The notes: a model not told the origin generated them from the sequence alone. Positions 1-8,448 are shown, counted from the stretch's first letter. The stretch is 64,000 nucleotides of DNA from Mobilitalea sibirica (GCF_015999265.1 NZ_JAEAGR010000002.1:124001-188000), one strand, 5' to 3'. Made by a program: numbers and translations.

Positions 1-1
1 A

Positions 2-268
2 GGACTTGACATGATTGCTATCCCCGGAGATACCAAGGCTACTACAATTTCTGGAATTATTGCGGATGAGATGGCAATCGGTATGATTAATCAGAAGACA
101 ACTGCAGTTAGAATTATACCGGTAATCGGGAAAACAGTAGGAGACAGGGTTGAGTTTGGTGGGCTGCTGGGTTATTCACCAATTATGCCCGTAAATCAAT
201 TTTCCTGTGACAATTTTATTAACCGTGGCGGAAGAATACCGGCACCGATCCACAGCTTTAAAAACTAA
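2..268 (+). CDS. DUF711 / UPF0210 family protein, C-terminal fragment
   Basis: The reading frame is open from the first complete codon of the window, so only the last 88 residues or so of a longer protein are present. The tail [11 protein letters not shown], the Gly/Ile-rich middle and the ending [13 protein letters not shown] are what I recall of the PFL-like DUF711 (UPF0210) family, whose members are about 450 aa. The biochemical role of the family is not firmly established. In Firmicutes it usually follows a small ACT-domain protein, which would lie outside this window. No terminator is obvious after the stop. Family assignment is from recalled similarity. Confidence 0.75.
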   Translation, partial: GLDMIAIPGDTKATTISGIIADEMAIGMINQKTTAVRIIPVIGKTVGDRVEFGGLLGYSPIMPVNQFSCDNFINRGGRIPAPIHSFKN

Positions 269-351
269 GGAGTATGACTTTTTTCATCATTAGAATCTAA
301 CATATTAATGTATAGTAATTGTAGCATTATATTATATAAAATAATTAAAAT

Positions 352-423
352 GAACCGGACCAGGATGTATGTCGTCTAATCTATGCGATTTCCCGTCAAA
401 CAAGACGGCCTGGCCCCCGGTTC
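352..423 (+). promoter_or_regulatory. Structured leader upstream of pepD (unidentified)
   Basis: Bases 352-358 (GAACCGG) pair with 417-423 (CCGGTTC). Inside this, 360-364 (CCAGG) pair with 409-413 (CCTGG), leaving a small C-rich bulge. An inner hairpin pairs 393-397 (CCGTC) with 404-408 (GACGG). Bases 371-377 could pair alternatively with 403-409. The element is GC-rich in an AT-rich gap, has no T-run after it, and ends 30 nt before the pepD ribosome-binding site. It could be a riboswitch-like leader, a processing site, or a weak terminator for the preceding gene. I do not recognise the class. Confidence 0.45.
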
Positions 424-470
424 TATGTTGTGTAAGCAATAAAATATTTCATAGGAAAGGCAGTGTTAAG

Positions 471-1973
471 ATGAATAAGAGCTTGGAACAACTGGACTAT
501 AAGGGGATTTTTAAATACTTTACAGAAATATCTAAAATTCCGAGAGGTTCGGGTAACGAAGGGGAAATTAGTAAATATCTGGTGACATTTGCAAAAACGC
601 ATAATTTGGAGTATACTCAAGATGAGGCGAAAAATGTAATTATGATTAAGGAAGCTTCTCCCGGTTATGAAGATGAACCTGCCATTTTACTTCAGGGACA
701 TATGGATATGGTATGTGAAAAGCTTAAGGATTCCACTCATGATTTTCTCAAGGATGAAATTAAGCTAATTGTCGATGGGGATTTTCTTCATGCAGACGGT
801 ACCACCCTGGGAGGAGACAATGGAATTGCAGTTGCTTATATCTTAGCATTGTTTTCAGATGAAACCTTACCTCATCCGAGGCTTGAGGCGGTAATAACAA
901 CCGATGAAGAAGTAGGAATGCTTGGAGCTAAAGAGTTAGATCTTTCTGGTCTAAAAGCAAAATATATGATTAATATGGACTCGGGAGAGGAAGGATATCT
1001 GCTTGCCAGCTGTGCAGGAGGTTTAACAGGAACCTGTTACTTACCGATTAATCGTATCACAGAATATGGTAAAAAAATCAAGGTAAGTATCGGTGGCTTA
1101 ATTGGTGGTCATTCCGGTATGGATATCGTAAAAAACAGATCCAATGCCAATAAGGTAATGGGACGTTTGTTGTTTGATTTGAGAGAAAGTGAGCAATTCG
1201 GAATAATCCATATGGAGGGTGGCTTTAAGGATAATGTTATCCCCAGGGAGGCTTACGGCGAACTTTTAGTTACTGTAGATGAAACAACGAATAATTCGAA
1301 GGATGAAAAGGCATTAACTGAAGCGTATCTTAAGATAAAAAGTAGAATAGATGAACTTACTAAGGCATATCAGCACGAGCTGTCCGGTAGCGAACCGGAT
1401 TTGAAAATAACAGTAGAAGATCTGGGTGACGGGGAATATCCTATGCTTCATCCTGTCTCCTTTGAAAAAGTGCTTTTTATGCTGGTAAATATGCCATATG
1501 GAGTACAGGTAATGAGTTCTCATATCGAAGGCTTAGTGGAAAGCTCTTTAAATCTGGGTATTTTCAGATTGGAAGAGGATAAGGCGATTTTTTGTAACTC
1601 AGTTAGAAGTTCAATTGGTAACTATAAACATTATATCAGTAACCGTTTAAATTATTTGGTTAGTTTTTTGGGGGGAGACTACGAAGTCAGGTCCGAATAT
1701 CCGGCCTGGGAGTATAAAAAAGAATCTCCGCTCAGGAATCATTTAAATCGAATTTATAAGGAACTATACGGAAAAGAGATGAAGGTAGAAGCAATCCATG
1801 CAGGACTTGAATGTGGATTCTTCCATGAAAAGATGCCCGGTATTGATATTGTATCAATCGGACCGGAGTTATACCGTATTCATACCATCGAAGAAAGACT
1901 TAGCATATCTTCGGCAATACGGGTATATAAGTTCGTAGAAACCGTTCTTAAAGAAAAAATAGGGGATTTGTAG
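471..1973 (+). CDS. pepD: Aminoacyl-histidine dipeptidase (cytosol non-specific dipeptidase), M20 family
   Basis: This cytoplasmic metallopeptidase cleaves dipeptides such as Xaa-His and supports peptide nutrition. The 500-aa length fits bacterial PepD. Metal-site motifs of the M20 clan are visible: LLQGHMDMVCE (His and Asp ligands near the N-terminus), TLGGDNGIAVAY, TTDEEVGMLGA (catalytic Glu pair), and GGHSGMDI in the lid domain. The frame extends upstream to a GTG-type start at 369, but the ATG at 471 follows AGGAAAGG at 453-460 and starts the conserved sequence MNKSLEQLDY, so I use it. The upstream extension would run through the structured leader. The gene appears to be monocistronic. 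Confidence 0.93.
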   Translation: MNKSLEQLDYKGIFKYFTEISKIPRGSGNEGEISKYLVTFAKTHNLEYTQDEAKNVIMIKEASPGYEDEPAILLQGHMDMVCEKLKDSTHDFLKDEIKLIVDGDFLHADGTTLGGDNGIAVAYILALFSDETLPHPRLEAVITTDEEVGMLGAKELDLSGLKAKYMINMDSGEEGYLLASCAGGLTGTCYLPINRITEYGKKIKVSIGGLIGGHSGMDIVKNRSNANKVMGRLLFDLRESEQFGIIHMEGGFKDNVIPREAYGELLVTVDETTNNSKDEKALTEAYLKIKSRIDELTKAYQHELSGSEPDLKITVEDLGDGEYPMLHPVSFEKVLFMLVNMPYGVQVMSSHIEGLVESSLNLGIFRLEEDKAIFCNSVRSSIGNYKHYISNRLNYLVSFLGGDYEVRSEYPAWEYKKESPLRNHLNRIYKELYGKEMKVEAIHAGLECGFFHEKMPGIDIVSIGPELYRIHTIEERLSISSAIRVYKFVETVLKEKIGDL

Positions 1974-2325
1974 ATAATCGATAAGCATGAGTCTTACTAC
2001 ACGGACCGGGGGAGTCACAGTGGAACGTGTAACGTTAGTTTGGATTTTAATACCAAAGTAACAATTCTCTGACACATTTACATGATATTCTTCAAAGATA
2101 TGGAACTTTTCAGAAACTCACACTAGTAACTCTAACTCCTTCACTTGGATCTGATGCTAAGTAGGGTTGTTCGTATACAAAGGGGAAACAGGAATGAGGC
2201 ATAGTGAGGATTTCGCCGATTAAAGAATATGTAGCTGATGAGCAATCCGGCAAGTAATGGAGCAAGTCATAAGGGTTACAGTAGGTTTTTTGTGGTTGAG
2301 CACAACGATATTAGGAGATGAAATT
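1974..2325. other. Intergenic region between pepD and the LCP gene
   Basis: This 352-nt stretch has no credible gene. One imperfect hairpin pairs 2034-2043 with 2053-2062 (10 bp with one mismatch) but has no T-tract, so it is only a weak terminator candidate for pepD. The second half is fairly G-rich. It contains the 13-mer CTTGGATCTGATG at 2154-2166, which recurs with one change (CTTGGATCTAATG) at 3974-3986 upstream of the M23 peptidase gene. I could not assign a riboswitch class or a clear promoter. Confidence 0.4.
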
Positions 2326-3726
2326 ATGAATAAGGGAGATACAAATTCAAATTTTGATTTTGATATGGATCCGGAATTTAATGAAAATTTTTATAAAAAC
2401 ATTGATAAGGTTTTAAGTGATATAGATGAAGATGAAACCATTGATGACGAAAAAAACAATGATAGTAACTATGAATTAGAGGATGAAGATGACACTTTAG
2501 AGCGTATGGCTCTTACGGATGAGATGGATGAAGAAACCGAGGAAGAAGTGAATGATGAGTTGAACGATATTAATGCTTCCCTCGCGAAACAGATTTGTGA
2601 AGAACTTCAAAGTATTGATGCCGGAAAAGCAAGTATAAAGAAGAAGAAACTACCAAAATGGAAGAAGGTACAAGGTGCAATTATTGTAGGGCTTATTTGC
2701 CTCCTTGGGTTTGCGTTTTTCCTTGGATTTACGAAACCGGGAAACCAGTTGCTTATGCGGATGGGTATAGATTTAGGTGGTAAGATATGGGCCACCTGGA
2801 CCAGAGATTTTGAGAAGGAACCGGAATTAGTTGAGGATACGGATCGTTTAGAGGAGGATCTTAAGTCAGATGCTGAGGAAATAGATCCAAATACGATACT
2901 ATGGCCTGAGCTTCCGGGCCAAGGAAGGCATGAAGATTACGCTTATAATATACTCTTATTAGGGGAAGAAGCAATCGGTTCCGGATCAGCAAGAGGAAGA
3001 ACAGACCTGATTATCATTGCTACCCTCAACACAAAAGAGAATTCAGTTAAGCTTACTTCACTGATGAGAGATATGCTGGTACAGATACCGGGATATCAGG
3101 ATAATAAACTTAATTCTGCTTATGAAAAAGGCGGAATACCTCTGTTATATGAGACGATAGCATTAAACTTCGATATAAAGCTGGATGGCTGTGTCATGGT
3201 TAACTTCGAAAACTTTGAAAAGATCATTGATAGGCTGGGAGGCTTGGAGATAACCCTGACGAAGGGTGAAGCAAAATATCTAAATACAACGAATTATATC
3301 TCAAAACCGCAATACAGAACAGTGGTTGAGGGTAAACAGAAGTTAAACGGTAACCAGGTCTTAGGATATTCCCGTATCCGTAAAAGAGCAACAATCACTG
3401 GTGAGAATAATGATTACGGAAGAACAGACAGACATAGAATTATCTTAAATGCGATATTTGAAAAGTATAAAACCACCAGCAAGGTAGATCTGGCTTCTAT
3501 TATGTTCAGTGTATTACCTATGATTACTACCGATATTAATGGACAGAATTTTGAAATGCTTTTAAATACTTTTATCGATATGGGAACTATGGAAATCGAA
3601 CAATTAAGAATTCCTGCAGAAGGAACCTTTACCGATAATGTTAAAGTTCGAGGTATGGATGTTTTAATTCCTAATAAAGTTGAAAATATAGAGATATTAC
3701 ATGATTTTATTTTTGGAGAAGAGTAA
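2326..3726 (+). CDS. LytR-CpsA-Psr (LCP) family cell-wall protein
   Basis: LCP proteins are membrane-anchored phosphotransferases that attach lipid-linked glycopolymers such as teichoic acids to peptidoglycan, acting outside the cell. The 466-aa protein has a very acidic cytoplasmic N-terminus of about 100 residues, one membrane segment (about 116-135, GAIIVGLICLLGFAFFLGF), and an LCP domain from about residue 207. LCP hallmarks are YNILLLG, the Arg/Asp-bearing GRTDLIII, SLMRDMLVQIPG, LNSAYEKGG, FENFEKIIDRLGG and YSRIRKR...GRTDRHR. ATG 2326 is chosen because AGGAG (2313-2317) lies 8 nt upstream. A longer in-frame start at 2257 lacks support. The acidic cytoplasmic tail is longer than usual for the family. 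Confidence 0.9.
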   Translation: MNKGDTNSNFDFDMDPEFNENFYKNIDKVLSDIDEDETIDDEKNNDSNYELEDEDDTLERMALTDEMDEETEEEVNDELNDINASLAKQICEELQSIDAGKASIKKKKLPKWKKVQGAIIVGLICLLGFAFFLGFTKPGNQLLMRMGIDLGGKIWATWTRDFEKEPELVEDTDRLEEDLKSDAEEIDPNTILWPELPGQGRHEDYAYNILLLGEEAIGSGSARGRTDLIIIATLNTKENSVKLTSLMRDMLVQIPGYQDNKLNSAYEKGGIPLLYETIALNFDIKLDGCVMVNFENFEKIIDRLGGLEITLTKGEAKYLNTTNYISKPQYRTVVEGKQKLNGNQVLGYSRIRKRATITGENNDYGRTDRHRIILNAIFEKYKTTSKVDLASIMFSVLPMITTDINGQNFEMLLNTFIDMGTMEIEQLRIPAEGTFTDNVKVRGMDVLIPNKVENIEILHDFIFGEE

Positions 3727-4178
3727 CAGCAGAAATGGATTTCGGTAAGTCATACCAAGTAAATTCATCTGCATGAAATGGCACATGAAACACAATGAAT
3801 TATATATTCTGTTGTTTGAGCAAGTGCATGTATGCATTGGGAAAAGGGGGCATACATGCACTTGACTGATGCAATAGTGGGGCCTCTACAGGAAGAGGAA
3901 ATCACCTATTGAATAAAATGAAATCCTACGAGGCACAATGCCAATAAAGATAAACAAAGCCCCTAGGATTTGTCTTGGATCTAATGTGGATACGTGTCTA
4001 CAGTTATAAATCTATTATAACCATCATATAATGATGCATCATATAAGTTTAAATCTTAGTATGATAATTCCAATATTACAATTAAGCTTATAGGAGGGGT
4101 TTTAAGCAACAGCTGACTTAGGATTTGTAAGAAGTTGCATAAACCGAATGCACATCAATATCAGGTGGCGGTGGTAGA
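3727..4178. other. Long intergenic region with several hairpins upstream of the M23 gene
   Basis: No gene is evident. A perfect 15-bp inverted repeat (3821-3835 with 3850-3864, 14-nt loop) stands first. It lacks a T-tract on either side but could end LCP transcription. It is followed by smaller pairings: CAATAG/CTATTG around 3871-3909 enclosing CCTCT/AGAGG, and then AAATCCTA/TAGGATTT at about 3922-3970. The series of nested stems suggests a structured RNA leader for the peptidase gene, but I do not recognise its class. Confidence 0.4.
3821..3864 (+). repeat. Perfect 15-bp inverted repeat, possible terminator
   Basis: CAAGTGCATGTATGC (3821-3835) is exactly reverse-complementary to 3850-3864 across a 14-nt purine-rich loop. 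It sits 94 nt after the LCP stop codon. The absence of a U-run argues against a standard intrinsic terminator. Confidence 0.5.
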
Positions 4179-5111
4179 TTGAAGAGACTGTTAAGAAAGG
4201 CAGAGAAGATTTATAATCATTTATTCCGTACAAGGAGGATCTTTTTTTTCTATCTTGTATTACTTATTTCGGTATTATTTATTACAGGATTTGAAATGAA
4301 ACTCTTACATACGGAGATACTAGTGAAACAGATAAAGCAGGAAGGTATTGATTATGATGCTTTTCGTGATTTGCGGATAAATGAGAAAGTAATTAGAAAG
4401 ATTGATAAGAAGGTAAAGCACATAGTTAAGCAGCATCCTAGGCTGAAAGGATATGCTTATATTGATAATATTGCATATTTGACCTTTTCCATGCTTGCGA
4501 AAGATTATAATCCGGTAGCCCACGGTGTATCGGACGTAGATACCTTCTTGAGGGGAATTGGCGATGTAGCAGGGACAGAAAGCTTTCAGGAGCTATATCG
4601 ATATTATAAAGCGATTTTTTCTGACCTTATGTTTTTTCCGGTTCCGAGTAAAAATTCTAAGGAAGAGGATATTGAATATTGGGACACCTGGTATGATCTT
4701 CGTAAATACGGTGGAAACAGACGCCATGAGGGAACAGACCTTATGGCTATAGAAAATGTCCGGGGAATCTTACCGGTGGTTAGTATGACCGACGGCATTG
4801 TAGAGAATATGGGATGGTTGGAACAGGGCGGTTACCGTATCGGGATAAGATCGGAAGCTGGTGGTTATTTCTATTATGCCCACCTGGATACTTATGCACC
4901 GGAACTAAAGAAAGGTGATAAGGTGATTGCCGGACAGCTGTTAGGCTTTATGGGAGACTCTGGTTATGGAAGCGAAGGAACCATTGGCAAGTTTGATGTT
5001 CATCTTCATCTTGGTATCTATGTGGATTCAATCATGGGGGAGATGAGTATAAACCCATACTACATTTTAAAAATGCTCGAAGACAATCGATCCGGTTATC
5101 TCTATGAATAA
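4179..5111 (+). CDS. Membrane-anchored M23 family (LytM-type) metallopeptidase
   Basis: Predicted zinc endopeptidase that cuts peptidoglycan cross-bridges or stem peptides outside the membrane. The 310-aa protein has a basic N-terminus, one membrane segment (about 21-39), a linker of about 130 residues and a C-terminal M23 domain. All expected zinc and catalytic residues are visible: RRHEGTD (His183, Asp187), YYAHLD (His234) and the HLHLG motif (His275, His277), so it should be active. The start is a TTG at 4179 preceded by AGGTGG 10 nt upstream; no better ATG exists before the membrane segment. It follows an LCP gene, which fits a cell-wall neighbourhood. Confidence 0.88.
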   Translation: MKRLLRKAEKIYNHLFRTRRIFFFYLVLLISVLFITGFEMKLLHTEILVKQIKQEGIDYDAFRDLRINEKVIRKIDKKVKHIVKQHPRLKGYAYIDNIAYLTFSMLAKDYNPVAHGVSDVDTFLRGIGDVAGTESFQELYRYYKAIFSDLMFFPVPSKNSKEEDIEYWDTWYDLRKYGGNRRHEGTDLMAIENVRGILPVVSMTDGIVENMGWLEQGGYRIGIRSEAGGYFYYAHLDTYAPELKKGDKVIAGQLLGFMGDSGYGSEGTIGKFDVHLHLGIYVDSIMGEMSINPYYILKMLEDNRSGYLYE

Positions 5112-5226
5112 AAATAATTTATAAATTAAGCATCTAAACTCTTTTGTAATCATCAGGGAGATTAATATACCGAGTCGTATTTGATATATCTGATTTGTTG
5201 CACAACAACGATAAAAAAGAAAATCT

Positions 5227-5255
5227 TTATATTTCATGGTGGTTTATGGTATAAT
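5227..5255 (+). promoter_or_regulatory. Extended -10 promoter for the cysteine desulfurase gene
   Basis: A consensus TATAAT lies at 5250-5255 preceded by TG at 5247-5248 (TGGTATAAT, an extended -10). The -35 (TTATAT, 5227-5232, 17-nt spacer) is poor, as extended -10 promoters tolerate. It is about 100 nt upstream of the start codon. Confidence 0.55.
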
Positions 5256-5358
5256 TACAGGCATAAATGCGTCAATATAAGAATATGGACAATCCACCAT
5301 ACGGCAAAATTTTATTACTGCTCAAGTTTGCGGGCTAACAGCAGAATGGAGTGAATTC

Positions 5359-6546
5359 ATGGAAGTTTATCTTGATAATTCAGCTACAACGAAAGTAACT
5401 GAGAAAGTCAGAGACAAAATGATACAAGTGTTATATGAGGACTATGGCAATCCATCCTCAAAACACATTATGGGAATGAAGGCTGAACAATATATGAAGG
5501 AAGCTGCCGATATAATTGCATCGACACTTAAGGTTGATTCGAAGGAACTTATCTTTACTTCCGGAGGTACGGAAGCTAATAATTTAGCACTTATTGGCAC
5601 AGCCTTGGCTAATAAACGAAGAGGACGGCATATTATAACGACTAGAATTGAACATCCAAGTGTACATCAACCTCTAATATATCTAGAACAGCTAGGTTAT
5701 GAAATCAGTTTCATCCCGGTGGACAAGAGTGGAAAAATTATAAAAGAAAAGCTGTATGAGTTGGTGAAAGAAGAGACGCTTCTGGTATCTATAATGTATG
5801 TAAATAATGAAATTGGAGCGGTACAGGATATTCCCGAAATTATTAGAGAGTTAAGGCAGAGAAAGAAAGATATTCTGATCCATATTGATGGAGTACAAGC
5901 GTTTGGAAAGTATCGGATACATCCCAAACGGGAAGGGATTGACCTCTTTACCTTTAGCGGTCATAAAATTCACGGTCCCAAGGGAAGCGGTGTCCTCTAT
6001 GTAAGTGATAAGGTGAAGCTCAATCCTATGGTTTTTGGTGGTGGTCATCAAAGAGGTAGAAGATCCGGTACGGAAAACGTTCCTGCTATTGCCGGAATAG
6101 GACAAGCAGTCTCAGAGCTTTATGAAGACTTCGATCATAAAATTAATAAAATGTACGAGCTGAAACAAACCTTCCTGAGGGAGGTAAGTAGGCTGGAAGA
6201 TGTTACAGTTAACGGGCTTGTGGCAGAATGTACGGATGATTTTGACATGGAACAGCTTAAGAAGACGGCGCCCCACATTATGAGTGTAAGTTTTCAAGGT
6301 GTGAAAAGTGAGGTTTTCTTACATGCTCTGGAAGATAGGGGGATCTATGTATCCTCCGGTTCAGCATGCAGCTCCCATCATCCACAGCCCAGTGTGACGT
6401 TAACAGCAATTGGATTGCCAAAGGACTTAATGGATGCTACGCTGCGGTTTTCCATGTCTGATAAGACAACTATGGAAGAGATACAATATACATTGGCGAA
6501 TATCAAAGAATTATTACCGATACTAAGAAGATATACGCGGAAGTAG
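5359..6546 (+). CDS. Cysteine desulfurase (NifS/IscS-like), sulfur donor for ThiI
   Basis: PLP enzyme converting cysteine to alanine plus an enzyme-bound persulfide. Length 395 aa is typical. The PLP lysine lies in the motif FSGHKIHGPKG (Lys203) and the persulfide-forming cysteine in SSGSACSSHH (Cys337); TSGGTEANN, HIDGVQAFGK and RSGTEN are also family hallmarks. It is followed 195 nt later by thiI, the arrangement of B. subtilis nifZ-thiI, so the likely acceptor is ThiI in tRNA s4U8 synthesis rather than Fe-S assembly; this is inference from context. The start ATG 5359 opens the conserved sequence MEVYLDNSATT. Confidence 0.93.
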   Translation: MEVYLDNSATTKVTEKVRDKMIQVLYEDYGNPSSKHIMGMKAEQYMKEAADIIASTLKVDSKELIFTSGGTEANNLALIGTALANKRRGRHIITTRIEHPSVHQPLIYLEQLGYEISFIPVDKSGKIIKEKLYELVKEETLLVSIMYVNNEIGAVQDIPEIIRELRQRKKDILIHIDGVQAFGKYRIHPKREGIDLFTFSGHKIHGPKGSGVLYVSDKVKLNPMVFGGGHQRGRRSGTENVPAIAGIGQAVSELYEDFDHKINKMYELKQTFLREVSRLEDVTVNGLVAECTDDFDMEQLKKTAPHIMSVSFQGVKSEVFLHALEDRGIYVSSGSACSSHHPQPSVTLTAIGLPKDLMDATLRFSMSDKTTMEEIQYTLANIKELLPILRRYTRK

Positions 6547-6652
6547 ACGGATTATCATTAGTTTAATAGATTAAGCAACAGGAATAAGTAAGTTATTACT
6601 ACGAATATAAAACAAGAAATAACAGATGAGTATTATTATTTTATATAACTGA

Positions 6653-6682
6653 TTGCATGGTAGGTATTGGTACAGTTATAAT
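6653..6682 (+). promoter_or_regulatory. Possible thiI promoter
   Basis: TTGCAT (6653-6658), an 18-nt spacer and a consensus TATAAT (6677-6682) lie 60 nt before thiI, suggesting that thiI can be transcribed separately from the desulfurase gene. Confidence 0.5.
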
Positions 6683-6741
6683 GACGTAATCAATAAAAGA
6701 AAGAAGTAAAGTTTATTAATATAACTCCAGGAGGAAGTTAA

Positions 6742-7917
6742 ATGTTTAAAGCATTTTTGATAAAATACGCTGAGATTGGTCTGAAAGGAAATAACCGCTA
6801 TCTCTTCGAGAATGCATTACGGGATCGTATGAAGGATGCATTAAAACCGTTAGGTGACTATAATGTCAGCAAGGAACAGGGCAGGATATTCGTGGAATGT
6901 CCTGATGAATATGATTATGATGAGACGATCGATGCACTTAAGAAGGTATTTGGTATTTCCTCTATCTGTCCTGTTGTGGTGATTGAAAGCTCAGAGTGGG
7001 ATGCCTTGACTAAGGGGGTTGGTGACTATGTGGAAGCAATGTACCCAGACCGTCACTTTACCTTTAAGGTAGAGGCAAAACGAGCAGATAAGAAGTATCC
7101 ATACACCTCTCCGGAGATTTGTTCCCATATGGGTGCTTATCTTCTAAGGCGTTTTGGCGAACTAAAAGTAGATGTTCATCAGCCGGAAGTACGTATTACG
7201 GTTGAGGTTCGTTCAAAGGCGTATGTTTATTCCATTGTGATACCCGGCCTTGGAGGTATGCCGGTAGGGACCAACGGAAAAGCCATGCTGCTTTTATCAG
7301 GGGGGATTGATAGCCCTGTAGCTGGATATATGATTTCCAAAAGAGGAGTATCCATGGCCGCCACTTATTTTCATGCTCCTCCCTATACCAGTGAAAGAGC
7401 AAAACAAAAGGTGGTAGATTTGGCTAAGAAGATTGCGAAATATACCGGACAGATAAAACTGTTTGTAGTTAATTTTACGGACATACAATTGTATATCTAT
7501 GATAAATGCCCTCATGATGAGCTTACAATTATCATGCGCAGATATATGATGAAGATAGCGGAAAAATTGGCAGAACAAGAGGAGTGCTTGGGTCTTGTAA
7601 CCGGAGAAAGTATCGGACAGGTTGCAAGTCAAACCTTGCATAGTCTTGCGGCAACCAATGAAGTATGTACCTTACCGGTGTATCGTCCTTTGATTGCTCT
7701 GGATAAGAATGAGATAGTTGATATAGCACAAAGGATCGATACCTTTGAAACATCCATTCAGCCGTTTGAAGACTGTTGTACAATATTCGTAGCAAAACAT
7801 CCGGTAACAAAACCAAATCGGAAAACGATCAGACATTCTGAGAAAAATCTGGAGGAGAAGATCGAAGATATGATAGAGACTGCGTTAAGTACCGTGGAAA
7901 CCATTGTAGTAGAATAA
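6742..7917 (+). CDS. thiI: tRNA uracil 4-sulfurtransferase ThiI
   Basis: Catalyses ATP-dependent formation of 4-thiouridine at tRNA position 8, receiving sulfur from a cysteine desulfurase. The 391-aa protein has the N-terminal ferredoxin-like and THUMP regions (about 1-165) followed by a PP-loop AANH domain with the signature LLLSGGIDSPVAGY (about 183-196). The C-terminal rhodanese domain of enterobacterial ThiI is absent, as in Bacillus-type ThiI. Conserved GESIGQVASQTL and FEDCCTIFVAKHP are also present. AGGAGG (6730-6735) precedes the ATG. The desulfurase upstream is its probable partner. Confidence 0.95.
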   Translation: MFKAFLIKYAEIGLKGNNRYLFENALRDRMKDALKPLGDYNVSKEQGRIFVECPDEYDYDETIDALKKVFGISSICPVVVIESSEWDALTKGVGDYVEAMYPDRHFTFKVEAKRADKKYPYTSPEICSHMGAYLLRRFGELKVDVHQPEVRITVEVRSKAYVYSIVIPGLGGMPVGTNGKAMLLLSGGIDSPVAGYMISKRGVSMAATYFHAPPYTSERAKQKVVDLAKKIAKYTGQIKLFVVNFTDIQLYIYDKCPHDELTIIMRRYMMKIAEKLAEQEECLGLVTGESIGQVASQTLHSLAATNEVCTLPVYRPLIALDKNEIVDIAQRIDTFETSIQPFEDCCTIFVAKHPVTKPNRKTIRHSEKNLEEKIEDMIETALSTVETIVVE

Positions 7918-7953
7918 TGGCGATGGTGTATGAAAGATTAACTATGATAAGGC

Positions 7954-7996
7954 AAAAAAAGAGCTGTTAGAAAGGATTGTTCTATCCTTTCTAACA
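7954..7996 (-). terminator. Intrinsic terminator of the HPr-like gene
   Basis: A 13-bp stem (7965-7977 with 7984-7996, 6-nt loop) lies 22 nt beyond the minus-strand stop codon. On the minus strand it is followed by a T7 run (A7 at 7954-7960 on the plus strand), the classic rho-independent layout. It lies just after thiI and may also weakly terminate that gene. Confidence 0.85.
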
Positions 7997-8018
7997 ACTC
8001 CAGATAAGCGATTATAAA

Positions 8019-8252
8019 TTAGCCAACAATATAAGGTTTTAATATAGCTAGGATTTCTTCCATGTTCTCCTCGCTGTGGATGTTTAAATCGATTACCTTA
8101 GATAAATCAAGACTAAAGATACCCATGATGGATTTTGCATCTATAACGTATCTGCCGGAAACTAAATCAAAATCGGAATCGAATTTAGTCACATCATTAA
8201 CAAATGCTTTTACCTTATCAATTGAATTTAATGATATTTTAACTGTTTTCAT
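8019..8252 (-). CDS. HPr-like (Crh-like) protein lacking the phosphorylatable histidine
   Basis: The 77-aa protein has the length and fold pattern of PTS HPr. The segment DAKSIMGIFSLDLS corresponds to the HPr Ser46 region (kinase-target serine followed by a conserved Ile/Met helix). The His15 region (GxHARPA in HPr) has no histidine; it reads IDKVKAFVNDVT. It therefore cannot accept phosphate from enzyme I and resembles Crh, a regulatory HPr paralogue that works with CcpA when serine-phosphorylated; that role is an inference. On the minus strand AGGAGG stands 11 nt before the start. It has its own promoter and terminator. Confidence 0.8.
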   Translation of the reverse strand: MKTVKISLNSIDKVKAFVNDVTKFDSDFDLVSGRYVIDAKSIMGIFSLDLSKVIDLNIHSEENMEEILAILKPYIVG

Positions 8253-8287
8253 AGGGCCATGTTCCTCCTTTATTCGAATATATGTAT

Positions 8288-8316
8288 ATACTATATTTTA
8301 ACAAATCAAAAGTCAA
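8288..8316 (-). promoter_or_regulatory. Promoter of the HPr-like gene
   Basis: On the minus strand TTGACT (8311-8316) and TAGTAT (8288-8293) are separated by 17 nt; a TATAGT two bases earlier is an alternative -10. It is about 36 nt upstream of the start codon. Confidence 0.7.
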
Positions 8317-8448
8317 TATACAAAGTTCATAAAAAAAAGAGGAAAAGTTGTGTAGGTTCTTATAGCTAGAATAAAATTAATATAAAAAGGTTTGTTGTAA
8401 AATACGGCTTTCAGGAGTATTACGTTAGATTATTCTCCAAGCGATTCA

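Noticed and set aside
352-423. Resemblance of the pepD leader to a guanidine-III riboswitch (shared CAAGACGG)
   Set aside because: Only this short word matches; the rest of the class III consensus and its pseudoknot are absent.
3866-3925. Hammerhead-like CTGATG...GAAA arrangement
   Set aside because: The core reads CTGATGC rather than CTGANGA and the three stems do not close around a cleavage site.
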